A DNA stretch of 64,000 nucleotides from Silurus meridionalis (GCF_014805685.1 NC_060911.1:6964712-7028711), one strand, 5' to 3'; numbered from the stretch's first letter, positions 1-13,623 are shown. The notes: generated by a model from the letters alone, not told the origin. Made by a program: numbers and translations.

Positions 1-2682
1 TTCTTCCAACCAGGTGTTCGCGCTCATATCGGCATGTGGCGAGTACGTGAGGCAAACGAGTTCAATTCCCTCCTGAAAGGAGATGTTTATTTTGGGAAGT
101 TGGCCTTCACTTGCTCTCCTCCTCAAAACTGTATCTGACGGAGATATGCTGCATGACAATAGCTGTATGTCTCTCACTAACAACCTTATTCGCTCCAGCT
201 GGGAGCCAGGACTTTTTAATTTGAAATGGATTTAGGAACAAGGGTCATGCTGTGGGACGGCAAACTGGGGGCGGAAAAAGTGCATGGTCCCATTGTTTTG
301 GTTGGCTCCTTTAAAAAAAAAAAGGAAGCTAAAATCCACGCAAAAGCAGATTTCTTTCTAATTTTATTTAGTTTTATTTCACCACCAGACAGGATTTGTA
401 AGGAAGATGGTTCACTGCTTGTTCTGGATAACTGAAGTCTTGTTATGTGGCCATGCAACATAGTTTTTTGCTTATAATTGCACTCAGGAATTGTGCACAG
501 GAAAACCACATTTGAGTTTCTGTGTATCTGTGCATCTTTGTCTTCAAAGAGTTTTATCTTTATACCAAAACCTGCCATGGCCTTGAGCTGATTAACTTTA
601 TATACAGTATTAACTGACCTCAGCCCTGAATTCACCCTACGCGTATGTTCCTCGTAGAACCAGAAGAGCTGACCCAAGATCAGGTTTACTTTTGAAAAGT
701 GGGAGAGCAGACGACTGCATTTCTGTCTCATTACAACATATAGAGAACAACTGCTTTATTAAATCAAGTTTCTCAGGAGAAACACTGACCGATTTCTCCA
801 TCCCCCAAGGCAAACGCTCTGTTATTTTGAGAATCCGCCTCATGCTGAATTAGTAAAATAACACAAGAGCACTCTTCTCACTCTTAGCTCTGAGACACAC
901 TAAAGTTCTCTAGAGTAAAGCTTTTTTTATACACTCTACCGTTTTTTTTTTTTTTATTCCTGCTTGATTTTGCTGTTCCGGACAGAAATTGCATGTTGTA
1001 AAAAAAGTTGAAATTGGCGGTCTTAAAAGATTTATTGCCACGATGAAGAAAAAGAGCCAATGACAAAACGCTGATAGTGTCAGAATTATTTTCCCTAAAA
1101 TCTCAGCACTTATTCTCATTTAAAAACCACCGGAAGGGTGACATAGTATTAAAAATCTTGATGATCTTCATTGTACCATGATGTGGCATGGAACACTACT
1201 TATTTTACCGTGTTTTCATTGTCATCTGTCTGCCAAGACAAAATCTCAAAGGTCCATTGTAATTGCGCTAAATCCGACAGAGCTAATGGAAAAGCGGCAT
1301 GCCTCGTTTTATCCTGTAACACCTTTCAGAAATCTAATGGGCGTAAAAGATCTACTTGAACGAATGAAGAGGTCTTCGGGGAGCTAAAACCAGGAACAGC
1401 ATGAAAGCCAATGACATTGTTCCATATGGAAGTAGTCGGAACGGGCTTAACGAATCACAGAGCTCGATGTCTGAGGGCTTTCGAATTAACCTGCGCGGTT
1501 ATAAATCGGCCTCATTAGGGGAGAAACCAAACACCAGCTAATGTAAGAAGAGCTAAATCATGTAGCAGGAGGGGGGGAATGCAAACACACTAAAGACGTG
1601 GCAGAACCTTAAAAATTCATCATAAGTACCTCAGGGATCTTTGCAACCCTGAGTGCAATGGCAGGCAAAGCAAGAGACGGAATAATTCAGCTGACAACAA
1701 TACAATATATATACGTATATATATATTAGTGGGGTGGTTTATGAAGAGGGGCGTTCTTGGCAATCCATTGAGCACAATCTGTTCATTGCACTTTAGCCAC
1801 AGTGTGACACTTCCCGATCTTCAAACATCATCAGTGCAGATAAGCCCCTCCCCAACCCGGTAATCATCGATTAGTGCAGCCCCTCTGATTTAATCCTCGA
1901 CCAGATGGGGTCAAAAGTCCAGCAGAGGAGATCAATTTTCCTCATGAAAAACTGCAGGGAATCAGGATAAAAAAATAGTATGACATGGCTGATTAGGAGG
2001 GAAGTCATTGTGAGGTTTATTTAAAGCAGATTCACTTACATAGAGTTATTATGAAGCGTCTAGAACTCCTGTAGTCCCGGTGTAACACAATGACACTATC
2101 TGTATCTGTTTATGCTCCAAATGTCAGTATCTATATCTTTATTTGAACCCAGAGTAGAGTGGGTCTCTTTTTAAATTAGATATGATCATTGCAATAAAAC
2201 AGGTAGAAATATATCAGAATTGTCATGAATTCAAGCTCAGACAGTTCCTCAACTTCAGCTAAATCAAAGTTCCCAACTGTTCCCAAACTGATGTTTTGCA
2301 CATGTATTGCTTTAGCTATTTTTAAACCACCATTAACCTGACCAGGCAGTTACTAAGGATGAATACATGAACACTATAAATGCATGAAGGTATGTGTTGT
2401 CTTTTCTTTTTACTTTCATCTAAGCTTGAAGAGCAATAAAATTGCTACACTCATCCAAGCACACCTTACTCCTTTGCCCTTTTTCTTCCACTGCTGTTCC
2501 AAAAAGGCAGCACACCTCCTTCCCAGGACCCTCCGATAAGGTCTGGGTTAATGGTTTGTTAACTGCTGAGGTAACTGTCGAGGTTCTCTGGTCATTTAAA
2601 GAGGCATTAACAACTAAACACTCAACAGCTATTCACTTGATGCAGAAGGGCCGAGGTCAACTGCTCTCTATGCAATATAAGG

Positions 2683-2683
<1 letters not shown>

Positions 2684-2716
<33 letters not shown>
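2684..2716. repeat. (CA)n microsatellite
   Basis: An uninterrupted CA dinucleotide run of about 33 bp. Confidence 0.95.
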
Positions 2717-2717
<1 letters not shown>

Positions 2718-3199
2718 ATATGCACCTAAACATATTATTGTCTATTGCATGGAATCTGGTACTGGCTGAGAAACGGTGGACAAGTTATTAGAAGCAGGAG
2801 GGGAGTCTTGTAATGACCCCTACCCACAATCACATACGCCAAGCGCCAGAAATGATAGTTATAAATACTATGAGTAGTGCAGTGGTTGACAATCAATACT
2901 TCTGGTCAACTTTTCTTGCATTTTTCAGAACTAGCATCACATCTGATACAGGTTTACACACATATTCATGATGGAGAAGCGTTTTTTGCTATTAGCCAGG
3001 TCTCCTCATATAATAGCAGAAAGTGCTTAATGAGCATTCTGGACCAAAACACAGGATGCCACTCGGATTTAATTGAGCTACGTTAGATACTGGACATGCT
3101 AGTTTGTAATCTTCTGTTGAACATAACAACTATTTAATTAAAGCGAGACAATACAGAGGAATTCATACCAATTTTTTTGCTTTGTTTTGAATTTTTGGA

Positions 3200-3316
3200 T
3201 TTTTTTTCATTGGAAAATTTTTTTATCAGAATATTTTTGGATTATTATTTAATAATAATTCTTAAAGAATAATCCAAAAATATTCCGATAACATTTTTTA
3301 TTTCCAAAAAAAATGT
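3200..3316. repeat. AT-rich foldback (imperfect inverted repeat)
   Basis: The left arm (about 3200-3247) and right arm (about 3268-3316) are near reverse complements; the core GAATATTTTTGGATTATT returns as AATAATCCAAAAATATTC. The loop is about 20 bp. A third, direct copy of the core follows at about 3315-3340. It looks like a MITE remnant or a self-made palindrome; I do not recognise the family. Confidence 0.7.
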
Positions 3317-4276
3317 ATTGGAATATTTTTGAATTATTATTCAATAATTATTATTGTCTTTTTAAAAAAATACTACTAAATGAAATATTTATGGCTCGTT
3401 TTTGCTATAAAAAAAGATTTTTTCAACAATAAATGTTGGGGAAATTTCCTTTGAATTATGAATAGAAATGAAAATACGTTCCTTCCACTCTAGTAAGGAA
3501 ATTGAGGTGTATATCATGATGACACATACCAGGAATATATGACATGACATCATTCTGTCAAAGTGGGAAGAGTTTGTTGAGTGAATAAAATCAGACGAAA
3601 ATGCGATTTATTCTTGTGGGTATGATGAGATATGTTATAGATGCAGTTTATCAAAAAAAAAAAAAAAAAAATGATAAAAAAATGATTAATGCCTAAAACG
3701 AACGTGTTGTAACGCCAAACCTTGAATGTTTGTACCTGTAGAATCAACTGTAGGAACCTAATCAGAGTGAGGAAGTGTGTGTAATCATACCACGTAGTGA
3801 TGCACCTCAATTCTGATTCAAGAATGTCACAGCACAGGCACACAGAGTTCCAAGCATCCTGTTTGCAGTTCTTTTCATATTCTAAAAATGTTCTAGGAAG
3901 CAATCCTCGTCTGTGATTTTACCCCTGCCCTTTTTTTACAACAAAAAACCACGCTGCTGTATGAATCCAATCTGTCCAATCATGAGCGAGATTTATCTCA
4001 AAATCAACGTTTGCTTCGTTTGGCTTTGGACTCGCATGACGTTCCAACCTTGCACTGAATATTCCTAGGACAGGCTCCACATCAACATCAACCCTGGCCT
4101 CCTGAATGAGGCGATTTCTCAAGACGAACGCATGAACGATTGACCGCTGAATGCATTCATTTTACTGGGAGAATGACAGTCAATAAGATTATGAAAAAAT
4201 GATCATCGCTGGTCTGATCTGTCCGTCTCTCGTTATAGAGCAGCTGCGCTCGAGCGTCCATTCTGTCATGCATAAC

Positions 4277-4279
<3 letters not shown>

Positions 4280-4318
<39 letters not shown>
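4280..4318. repeat. (CA)n microsatellite
   Basis: A pure CA run of about 39 bp. Confidence 0.95.
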
Positions 4319-4321
<3 letters not shown>

Positions 4322-4551
4322 CTCCCAATGTTTTACCATTGATTCGTTTGGTCACCAAAATGTGCTCCAACAATGACAACCAAACCTTACGTTTCATTTC
4401 AGCACAGATTTCCGTGCATGCACGCTTGCATTTACTGTAGTAAAACACTTGACATGACACTCATCAGCATTCCTCCCATTCATCACATGAATCATTGATC
4501 CTCATTGACTCCAGAAAAATGTACTGCTGCTTCTAACTAACCAATCAGACC

Positions 4552-4552
<1 letters not shown>

Positions 4553-4590
<38 letters not shown>
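4553..4590. repeat. (CA)n microsatellite
   Basis: A pure CA run of about 38 bp. Confidence 0.95.
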
Positions 4591-4595
<5 letters not shown>

Positions 4596-4733
4596 GAGAG
4601 CACCTTTTAAATTCCAATCTAATCATTTTAATGCATGTGATCAATACATTTCAATTCCACAAAGCTCGATTCATCCTACCTTATATTTCTCTCTATATAT
4701 ATTGATATACAGACTGCCCAGGTGGATGGACTC

Positions 4734-4773
4734 TGGATGGATGGATGGATGAATGGATAGATGGATGGATGGT
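4734..4773. repeat. (GGAT)n microsatellite
   Basis: A slightly imperfect GGAT tetranucleotide run of about 40 bp, just left of the CpG-rich patch. Confidence 0.9.
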
Positions 4774-4859
4774 GGTCCAAAAAACCCCACTTGGTGCGTT
4801 CAGTCTGTTCCGTGAGGTTCTCTCATCTGCTCGAAGGTTTTTTTTTTTTCTTTTCCCAA

Positions 4860-5548
4860 ACCTTTAACCACTGATTAATGATTACAGCGCGCGCGCGCCC
4901 CACGATCAACTTCCACGGCTCGAGCGCGCAAAAATGAATGATAGGATCGTTAGGAAAAACGTGTTAATATGTAAATTGTTTATATTTTTCTTTTTTGCAC
5001 AATAAATTCAGTACCCAGGTGAGCGCGGAAAATACGTATATTGAACCCAAAACCGCGCGTTCCTGCACCTTCGGGTTTGTCTCCAAGCGCCGCAAGTCCA
5101 ATGTGTAAAAAAAAAAAAACTGAATATTTGAGTTAACAAAATGCACGTGAAAAAAAAACAATCCCAGTTGTTTGTTTGTTTGTTTCCTTGTTTTTCTCTA
5201 TCACGCGCACATATCCCCGGCTCGCTCACCGTGTCTCCGGCGGCGCGGCCGCATCGCGCGCGCTCCTTCCCTGCAGACTCAATGAAGAAGCAGCGGCTTC
5301 GTCCGGTGTCCTCAGGTTTTCCTTTTTTCCTTTGAGTGCATGCACAACAACAACAACAAAAATAAATCGGACGGATTTAATAGTAATATTAATACTAATA
5401 ATAAATAAATCAAAAATCAAAAACAACGCCGTGACATAAAGCAGCTCCAGGAACACTCGTGCGTCTGTGCGCGCGCGGCTCCGCGGAAACACACGCGCAG
5501 ATCAGTGAAGTCTCAGCGCGAGCGGACTGCGGGAATGAGCTGAGCTGG
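4860..5548. promoter_or_regulatory. CpG-rich patch, possible orphan promoter
   Basis: CpG dinucleotides are dense (GCGCGCGCGC near 4890, GGCGCGGCCGC near 5240, clusters at 5460-5535), in contrast to the AT-rich DNA around it. On the minus strand a good splice-donor-like GGTGAGC lies near 5225-5230, so a non-coding first exon of a leftward gene is possible. No conserved coding sequence is visible on either strand. In mammals NFIB lies upstream of MPDZ, but nothing here identifies nfib. Confidence 0.4.
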
Positions 5549-5549
5549 G

Positions 5550-6438
5550 CAGGGTTGCCAGATGTTCCAAAAGTCAGGCAATCCAACAAGCCATCATAAA
5601 TTCTTTGGATTTTTTCCCCTGTTCAGTTTTTATTTAAGCAGTAGACATTTCAAAAGGACTCTTCTAAAACCGTGTGTGTGGTTGTGTGTTTTATCAACAG
5701 CAATCATTAAGTCTGTTCCTGAAGATTCAGTTTCAATCCTGCAATGCTGCAATGCTCTTTAATACGCTATTGTTGATGCTCCTGGGGTCATCAGGTTTTC
5801 TTTCAACATCATTATATAATAAACTATACATTCTTCTATTCATTTTTTATTTTATGTGTTTATATTCTACAAAACGATGTGCTCTATGTTATATCTGACA
5901 ATGGCGTCTTCACGTTAAATAAGCAATTCATATTGCTTATATATATGTTTCACAGCTTTAGATTTACATCCAATCATTCATCAATGAATTCATTCATTCA
6001 TTTATTCATTCATTTATTCATTCGTTCATTCTTGTTAGAATTGTAGAGGATATTGATCAGAAGCTAATTCAAGGAAGTCTGGATATTTTAGACAGGATCA
6101 TCTTCTGAATGGGGTTTCAGACCCCCATGGATTTTTACCCCATTATTTTAACACAGTATGAATCATATAGAAAAACTTGTAATGGCATCTTCTGTATCAA
6201 ATGCACCGTTTCAGGACGTTATCAGGGGCCACTTTTCAAATAGCAAATTGTGCGGATTTGTGAAATAATAATCCCTTTTTAGTCTGTTTGTACACAAATG
6301 ATTGCATCTGTGCTTACTTAAGAATAGCACTTTTATATAATTGCAACATATTTCCTTATTAGGCCTTAGGCACTACCTAATGTGTCCTCATAACAAAATA
6401 TTGGAAAGAAAACCAATTTAACCAATCTGGCAACCCTG
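5550..6438. mobile_element. hAT-like non-autonomous element (probable)
   Basis: The left end reads CAGGGTTGCCAGAT and the right end (about 6425-6438) is close to its reverse complement. CAGGGTTGCCAG is a terminus often seen in fish hAT elements. The interior of about 890 bp has no transposase-like frame and includes an (ATTC)n tract. I see no matching 8-bp target duplication, so the boundaries and class are inference. Confidence 0.45.
5983..6030. repeat. (ATTC)n microsatellite
   Basis: Imperfect ATTC/ATTT tetranucleotide run. Confidence 0.85.
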
Positions 6439-6513
6439 TTTAAAACACAAGGAGGATGAGGAGAACTTGAGATTGCAGCAGTGTTCGAGCTCCACCTAGC
6501 AGTCATGATCAGT

Positions 6514-6561
<48 letters not shown>
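6514..6561. repeat. (CT)n(CA)n compound microsatellite
   Basis: A CT run passes directly into a CA run, about 48 bp in all. Confidence 0.95.
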
Positions 6562-6563
<2 letters not shown>

Positions 6564-7129
6564 TTTCCCAGATATGATATGCAATATTAAATAGCAGTTA
6601 ATTACTGCATAGATCTTCCAGCCAGAAGATGTTGATGTCTGTCACTTTTGTGCACTGGGATTCAGTCCAGTCCTGTTTCCTCTGCACACTTTACTGGTTT
6701 TACTGCTCCAGCACATTTAAGTCAGCTCCTTGTTGAATTATTAAGCCTATCAGTCACTTAGGCAGGTGTTTTAAAGCAGGGAAGCATTTATTGTTTCACA
6801 GCTTTCAACATGTTCCAGTCTACACATAGTTATTGCCTGAGTGACAGGAACAAATATTAGAAGACCTATTCTATTGTGGTGATGGACAGTTTTTTTTAAC
6901 TAAACAGTCACATTTTTGCATCAGAAGACGCTTTTACTTACTGTATAATAAACCAAAAACAAGTTATTTCTTCAGGATAAGAATACGAATCTATCACACC
7001 ATGCTGTTCGAATATGAATCAGTGCTGGTGAATTCTCATTCATTCAATACTCATGTTAGTTCTCACTCTCCAGTGTTCTGTATTGTTTTAAAGACTATAA
7101 TCACACTCTTGATATCACCCAAATGAGGA

Positions 7130-7363
7130 TGGGTTCCCCTTTTGAGTCTGGTTCCTCTCTAAGGTGTCTTCCTCATAACATCTAAGGGAGTTTTTCATTG
7201 CCACATTCGCCATGGCTGCTCATCAGGGATAAATACACATCATTCACCTTAACTGTTAAATTCTGTAAAGCTGCTTTGAGACAATGTCCGTTGTGAAAAG
7301 CGCTATAGAAATAAACTTGACTTGACTTGACTTGACTTGACTTGACTTGACTTGACTTGACTT
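7130..7363 (+). repeat. Dispersed fish repeat with (CTTGA)n tail (SINE/LINE-tail-like)
   Basis: The segment matches my memory of a widespread teleost interspersed repeat (a GGTTCCTCTCTAAGG-like start, then CTGCTTTGAGACAATGTC and AGCGCTATAGAAATAAA). It ends in about ten CTTGA units at 7314-7363, as retrotransposed short elements do. The family name is uncertain and no coding capacity is seen. Confidence 0.65.
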
Positions 7364-9984
7364 CCTAAATCGAATCGGTCAGACGTAAGTGACAAAAGTT
7401 AATGTGCTTTCGTAATCGGTTTTCTTGTTTCTATTGTAAGAGCTCAGGAAAAAGTATGCTGAAAAGGAAAAGAAATATTAAACGAAACCATTTCAACATC
7501 TTCTGTAAAGAGATTTATCAAGGAAAAAGAACAGAGCACCTTTGCTCGTTTCAAATTTGTCTTTTGTTCATTTGTCTTTTGTCTTATTACCATCAAGGCA
7601 CCAAGAGACCTGACGAGAAACGTCTTGTATAACGATTGAATGTAAAAGAGATCAAAAAAATCTCTTGTGACCACATCGTTAAACATGTCACTATAAATGA
7701 AAACAAAAAACACAAATTTTATTACTACATTCAAAAATTTTATCGTTAGCTGTGGTATAAGGAATAAGACGTTAAGGACATGCGGGTATTAGATAATAAC
7801 CTACTTCTTTACTTTAGTGCATCATATTGTGCCATCGTTAATAATTTCCCTATAACAGCACCCCTTTATTGTCCCCTATTGGATTTTATTCCGACTTTAT
7901 CAGGTAAGATGTTAAAATGTGCTGTATATTTAGATTTTTCTTTCCATTACTATATACTGCACTGTTCAGGCCTGGAAGTGTCTAAAGTGTCACGTTTGGT
8001 TTGTAAGGGAGAAAAAAAGTAGAAAAAAAAAACCCCCGAAATGATTTTGTGTCATCTGCTAGACTTCCTAATCTTGACCAATCATGGAGTAAATGACTAT
8101 ACTATCAGAAAAGGAAAAGGACAAAATGAGAGAGAGGAGCAGCAGGAGCCAGTCAGACAGAACTTTGAAATGGTGCTGTACTGTGACTGCAATAGGAATT
8201 TTCCATCAGTGCTTCAGGATCACACATGGTTGCAACAAGCTATAATGTATTTCATAAAATCAGCATCTGGGCGAGTTTGTATAAGTGTTGGATAATTTTC
8301 TTATCCAGCTGCTTTTGATGGAATTATTAAAAGAAAACATTAAGCACTTATTTGAAGGCATTATGATGAACGTGGCATGAAATCATTATTTTCCCTCAAG
8401 CAGACTGAGATATAGGAGCATTGACTTTTTTTTATTTGTTCAATAACTAATTTTATTAAATATTATTGACAATATTGACTTTTTTCTAAGCAGGCTGGTT
8501 TTATTGACCTATCTTGATTGGAAAAGAATGATCACATGATTGAGTATATTAGAAAACGCTGAGCTCCTGCACTTTTCCTGCTTTAGAGTCTCTGGAGTTT
8601 ATACTGATAAAACCTCCAGTGAACACAGAAATGCCTTGTTCATGAGACAGGACAAGAGGCTTACAGGAAAATCAAATAATCAGTATTTAAAGCCATGGTT
8701 AAATGAAAAGAATCTCAGAATGCATAATACCTTAACCCTTAAAGCGGATAGGCTACAACAAAGCAGAAGACATCATCATATTTCAATATTGTTGGGGAAG
8801 AACGGAAATCCAAAAATATAATATAAAGTATTTAATATAAAAATGTAATTATAAAAGTTATAGTAATTTTTTCTGTCACTGACATATAGAACAATATGAT
8901 ATTAGTTTTTTTTATCAAAATTGTGGATATCGTCAGAATTTAAATATTTAATAAACTCTATATACTTTTATAATACTGAATTATTCAATGTAAAATATGT
9001 CAAATATAAAACAAATGTCTTATTTTTCATCTTGTCATTTATTCATTCACTCATTTTAAGTAACTGCAGTCTGAAATATTTTTTTTTTTTTGCCATAAAT
9101 ATTAGATTTTTTGGGTTTTTTTTTGCCTAAATAGTCAATCATGTAATTCCAACCACAACAAATCCAGGGAGTTTTAAATAAAATCTAAAAAAAAAAAGAA
9201 AAAAAAGAAGGAAAAAGAAAACGCTAGATTGCTACAGTGGTAAAGTTTAGATTTATACTAAATGACATGGTTTCTCAAATATAGAATAACCTTGCAGGAT
9301 ACGTTCCGGTGTTCATAGTCCACAATTTAATTAATGAAGTGCTTGGTATTTCATTATTAAACAAGCAAATACATCAATTAATTAATTAATAATGTAAAAC
9401 ACAGAAAGGCTGCAGGACATGGTCTGAATACCATTAAATACAAGGATCTACTTTTCTTCTATGTCCAAGGACACATTTTAAAATGGACTCATGAATAGCC
9501 GCCCACGCAAAGAAATGCTTGGCTAGGAAGAAAACTCTTTCCTCGCTGTAGCCGCTAGTCAATCACGTTGATTGATCCGTCACCAGTGAAAGGTATTCTC
9601 AGGCTAATTGAGAGGGATTTAACGGAGATGGTGATACTTATGGGTTCAGGTCCGAGCGGTTGGGCTGTCATCTATCCATTAGCGGGTGATTATGTCGATG
9701 AAAATTGGCACTTTGACATCATACCTAAAATAATGGCCCTACTTAAGCACTTCTATCCCGTAACTCATTTTCTCATGCCGTCAGCGACGTGTCCGCCAGC
9801 ACATTCCAGTTGAAAAGTGTCGTTGCAAAGGCGTACGAGCTGTTCCTTCACTCCCAGATTCACCTATTTATCTACAATTTTGATCATATACATATGCTGC
9901 AAAAGGTCTGCACCGCCTCTTTATATTTTTTTTCTAGATTTTGTCATGTTACATCACTGTAAAAAGAAAAAAGGGCACATGAGT

Positions 9985-10135
9985 TTGAGAAAATACTGTA
10001 AAGCATTCTCTAGTCAAAATTGAATTTTTTTTTGGCCTGGCATGTGAAGAATTTCTACAGTGTTCATCACCCTGGAATCTCAAACCTCACAATAAAGCAT
10101 GGTGGCGGTTGCATTAAATCCAATGTTATCTCTCA
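9985..10135 (+). pseudogene. Possible decayed Tc1-like transposase scrap
   Basis: Around 10070-10110 the DNA reads as CATCACCCTGG, then a segment translating to NLTIKHGGGC. This resembles the conserved HP..TVKHGGGS stretch between the first two catalytic aspartates of Tc1 transposases. Frames are interrupted and no termini are recognisable. Confidence 0.35.
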
Positions 10136-13100
10136 CTACCTGACTGTAATGACTAATGCATCTGACACTGATGCACTGGCTAGTGGATTGTCTAGCCTTT
10201 TATCTGTATGTCTCTCAGACCTAGTGGTGTATACATTAAATTTTTTAAAGGTGTTGCTCTTCCTGACATACTTGGAAGCTGGGATATATTTTATATTTGT
10301 GCAGAAAGATCAGCAGACAGGGAAAGAAAAAATGTGTCTCAGGGCCAACAGCTTGTTAAAAAGGGCAGTCTTGTGAACCGGCTTGTTCAGTTTCATAGTT
10401 TAGACCCGTCATTTATATCCCCTAGAGGCGTGCTGTAAAGGCGGAATAAACACTGTTCCTCCCACATTCAGTGTTAAGTGCGTATACTATGGTGTTACTG
10501 AAAGATAGAGAACATAAACGGAAGAGTAAAATAGCTGTAACAAGATAATGTATTATAACTGGAGGAAAAATGCTTTCGATGTGTTGGTGCCATAAAGACT
10601 ATGGGGAACACTTTGAAATACATTTGAGACTGTTTAAAGAAGAAATCTACCAAATGTGCAGAAAAACTGCGAGGATGATATTCACAAATATGGTTCAATT
10701 ATAACCAAGAAAAAATGAAAATGGTGAATGTGTAAATTTGATAACACTTGATCTGAATGATGATTGGACCGGGTCTTCTCTCATAACACATTTATAATCT
10801 GGACGATTGGTGCCATCCTACTGTCAAAATGTTTAGGGTAATCTTGTTTTATTCTGTTATGTGATTTTATCTCCCCAGGAAAAAGATGAGTCCAAAATAG
10901 TCAGTTATCGTTATAGGTCGACTATTAAAGAAGGTAATAATCCGTACATTTTTATTCTAATGTCTTCGCTGACATTGAATTTATAATGCTTTTCTTTTCT
11001 GAAGTGTCTGACTCTCATCGTAGCTTTGGAAAAGTGTTCTTACTGCATCTACTTCATAGAAAAACAGAGGAAAAGTGTGCTCTTCATCTAGAATCGTGCT
11101 CCATCTGCATGCAAAACTATTATGAAGTGCTTTTCCAGTACATCTTCAGCCCTTATGTCTTCTAAATGAATGATCCTCAATCTACAAAGCCAGAAAATAA
11201 CAAAGTTTCTTAATATTTATAATGCAGGTATTAATATACAATGTACAATATCTGAGCTGCAGTTGTAGGAAATTAAACAACACTGATTAATAAGAATGGC
11301 AAAGAGTCTCTGGTTTTTTAAGGTCTTATAACAAACTTCTGCCATAAATCATTCATCAATCGTTCAACATTTATTTACAAATGCCTTCGGTGCCATTCAA
11401 ACAATGTGTTACAGGCCATGTCTAGTTTTGTATTTAAATTTGTTTAACTTTATTGACTCAGCGTATATTAAAAGTGATAGTGCTATCTTTTAAATGGGTA
11501 TTGCTCTAGGATGACCCACATTACCAACCGCAAATTCTTCAAGTCGTGCAATTACCCTTTGTAAGCAGCGGAGTTAATCCACAATAGCAATAGCTAATTG
11601 AGATTCCACCACTACACACACAGCTTAAAAAATGTGCTGAGCACACCGAGAAAGCTAAGAAGTGATATTTCAAAGAGATGCTCTATCGCTCACCGTGACA
11701 AAACCCATTGAATTCAGATCTAAAACAGAAACTCTTTTTTTTAACTTGTCGCTTCAAAAGACACTGTTAGAGAAACGACAAACTGGATCCGGCACAGAAA
11801 GAGTAGAACATTGTCTCATTCTGTCTTTTCCCCTCTGGTTTCAGTTCCCCAGATATAATAGATCATCCAATTTTTGGCTGATATGATGTCTTGCCCAGAG
11901 CAGATCGATATTTCCAGTGTTTCTTTTTTTTTTTTTTTTTTTAAGATGGACCTAGATGATCTTGATCATGTCTGGTCTTCTGCAGCTGCCAGACATCCAG
12001 GATATTTCTCTCTTGAACAACCTCTGAGAGCTTCTGATGAAACAGAGGTAACGATGTTGAGGAATTGGACAGAAATAAATTCCACAATAATAATGACACA
12101 TCTTTCAGTTGCACTTCCTCCCATACTGAGCAGATTATACATATAGCAATTAAGGCTCAACTAATTGAAATAAGTTTTTAATAAGTGACCCCATTCAATT
12201 TTCAGATTTTAGGGTCAGTAGGTATTAAAATTAGCAGAGTTGTATCTTAAAGACAAATATAACTTTAAAATGCTGTAAGAAATCCAATAGCATTGATGTA
12301 TGAGCAGAGCTTCAGATTTAGACAACCAGACAATAAAATATATCTACAGAGAAAAAACTACACTCTAAAAGGGTTCATTGAATAGTTAAAAGATTTTTTC
12401 TCAAGAGGCTTTACTATCAGAGAAAAACCTTCAGGTTTACTTAGAGTTAATGATGAGCTAAAGAAACATTATGCTAATGACTTGTAACTACCTGTGACTG
12501 TTTAAAGCTAATAAATATCTGTTTCTGTATTCAGGACTAAACCTAAAGTGTTTTTAGAGTTATCTTTGTTTTTAAATTAAATATGATCTATACTACTTTG
12601 GTCTTATAGGGAGAAATGCATGCACTGTTAGCATGGTGTGTAACTTCTGACTCTAGTTCCTCAACGTTAGCTATGTGATTCAAGCTCATAACTGGTCCCA
12701 ACTAGAGACATGTGCAGCATTGTTTTTATATTCCAGGTGCCACAGTTGTTTGTACCGGCCTATGAGATATTCAAATACAGTGAGTAAGGTTTTACAAAAT
12801 ACAAATAAATCTGTAGCTAAATTGAAACAATCACAGCCCTGACCAGAGATGGCAAAAGTACACACATCCTTTACTCAAGTAGAAGTATACATGTTTTAAA
12901 AGAATTTGGTAAAAGTTGAATCACTGACTATACTTTTTCACTTAAGTTAAAGAAGTTTGGGCTTTGACGTACTTTCTGTAAGTAAAAAATGTCTCTGTTC
13001 TCAGTCATGTTTACATCGCTGACTCCCTCCGTCTCATTCACAATGACCCCATACTTCTTGTTGCCTCCTGTCCAGAGGTGGGAAGTAACGAAGTACAAAT

Positions 13101-13560
13101 ACTTCGTTACTGTACTTAAGTAGATTTTTTCAGTATCAGTACTTTACTCCACTATTTATTTTTCAGACAACTTTTTACTTTTACTCATTACATTTTTACA
13201 CAAATATCTGTACTTTCTACTTCTTACATTTTCAAAACAGACTCGTTACTTTAGTTTTAATCCATTGATTTGGTGAAATATTATTTTTTTATTTTCACTG
13301 CGTGCCGATTGCAGCCGAACAACCGATTTCCTGTCATTGTGCGTTCAATCCACTGGTGTATAAAGTCCTGACTCTCACTCACCACAGAAGGCAGTAAGAA
13401 GTTTGGGGTTAATGTGGATGAGACAGAGAGAGTCAGTGATTTAACATGACTGAGAACAGACACATTCCTGATCATCATCATCGTTTCTCTGCTTGTGTTC
13501 TATATGTGGATCTTCAGCCTGGATACATTCATTAGGTAACAACATTTTTTATTAGTTTTG

Positions 13561-13564
<4 letters not shown>

Positions 13565-13618
<54 letters not shown>
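13565..13618. repeat. (TA)n microsatellite, left flank of the Tigger-like insertion
   Basis: A pure TA run of about 54 bp ending exactly where the Tigger-like terminus begins. Confidence 0.9.

Positions 13619-13623
<5 letters not shown>

Larger units (their letters stand above)
1..4855. other. Non-coding stretch, no gene seen
   Basis: No open frame here resembles a known protein, and the longest frames run through low-complexity DNA. The stretch holds (CA)n microsatellites, an AT-rich foldback near 3.2 kb and otherwise unique AT-rich sequence. Mixed-composition DNA at about 1.80-1.97 kb has homeodomain-like TAAT motifs and could be a conserved enhancer, but no alignment is available to test this. 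Confidence 0.6.
6562..12843. other. Non-coding stretch, no gene seen
   Basis: AT-rich DNA with no frame resembling a known protein. It contains a SINE-like dispersed repeat at 7.13-7.36 kb and a possible Tc1 scrap near 10.0-10.13 kb. A mixed-composition segment at about 9.49-9.80 kb could be constrained non-coding DNA, but this cannot be tested from one sequence. Confidence 0.6.

Noticed and set aside
3550..3903. 117-codon minus-strand frame
   Set aside because: Low-complexity Phe/Ile-rich stretch from AT-rich DNA, no homology or splice context.
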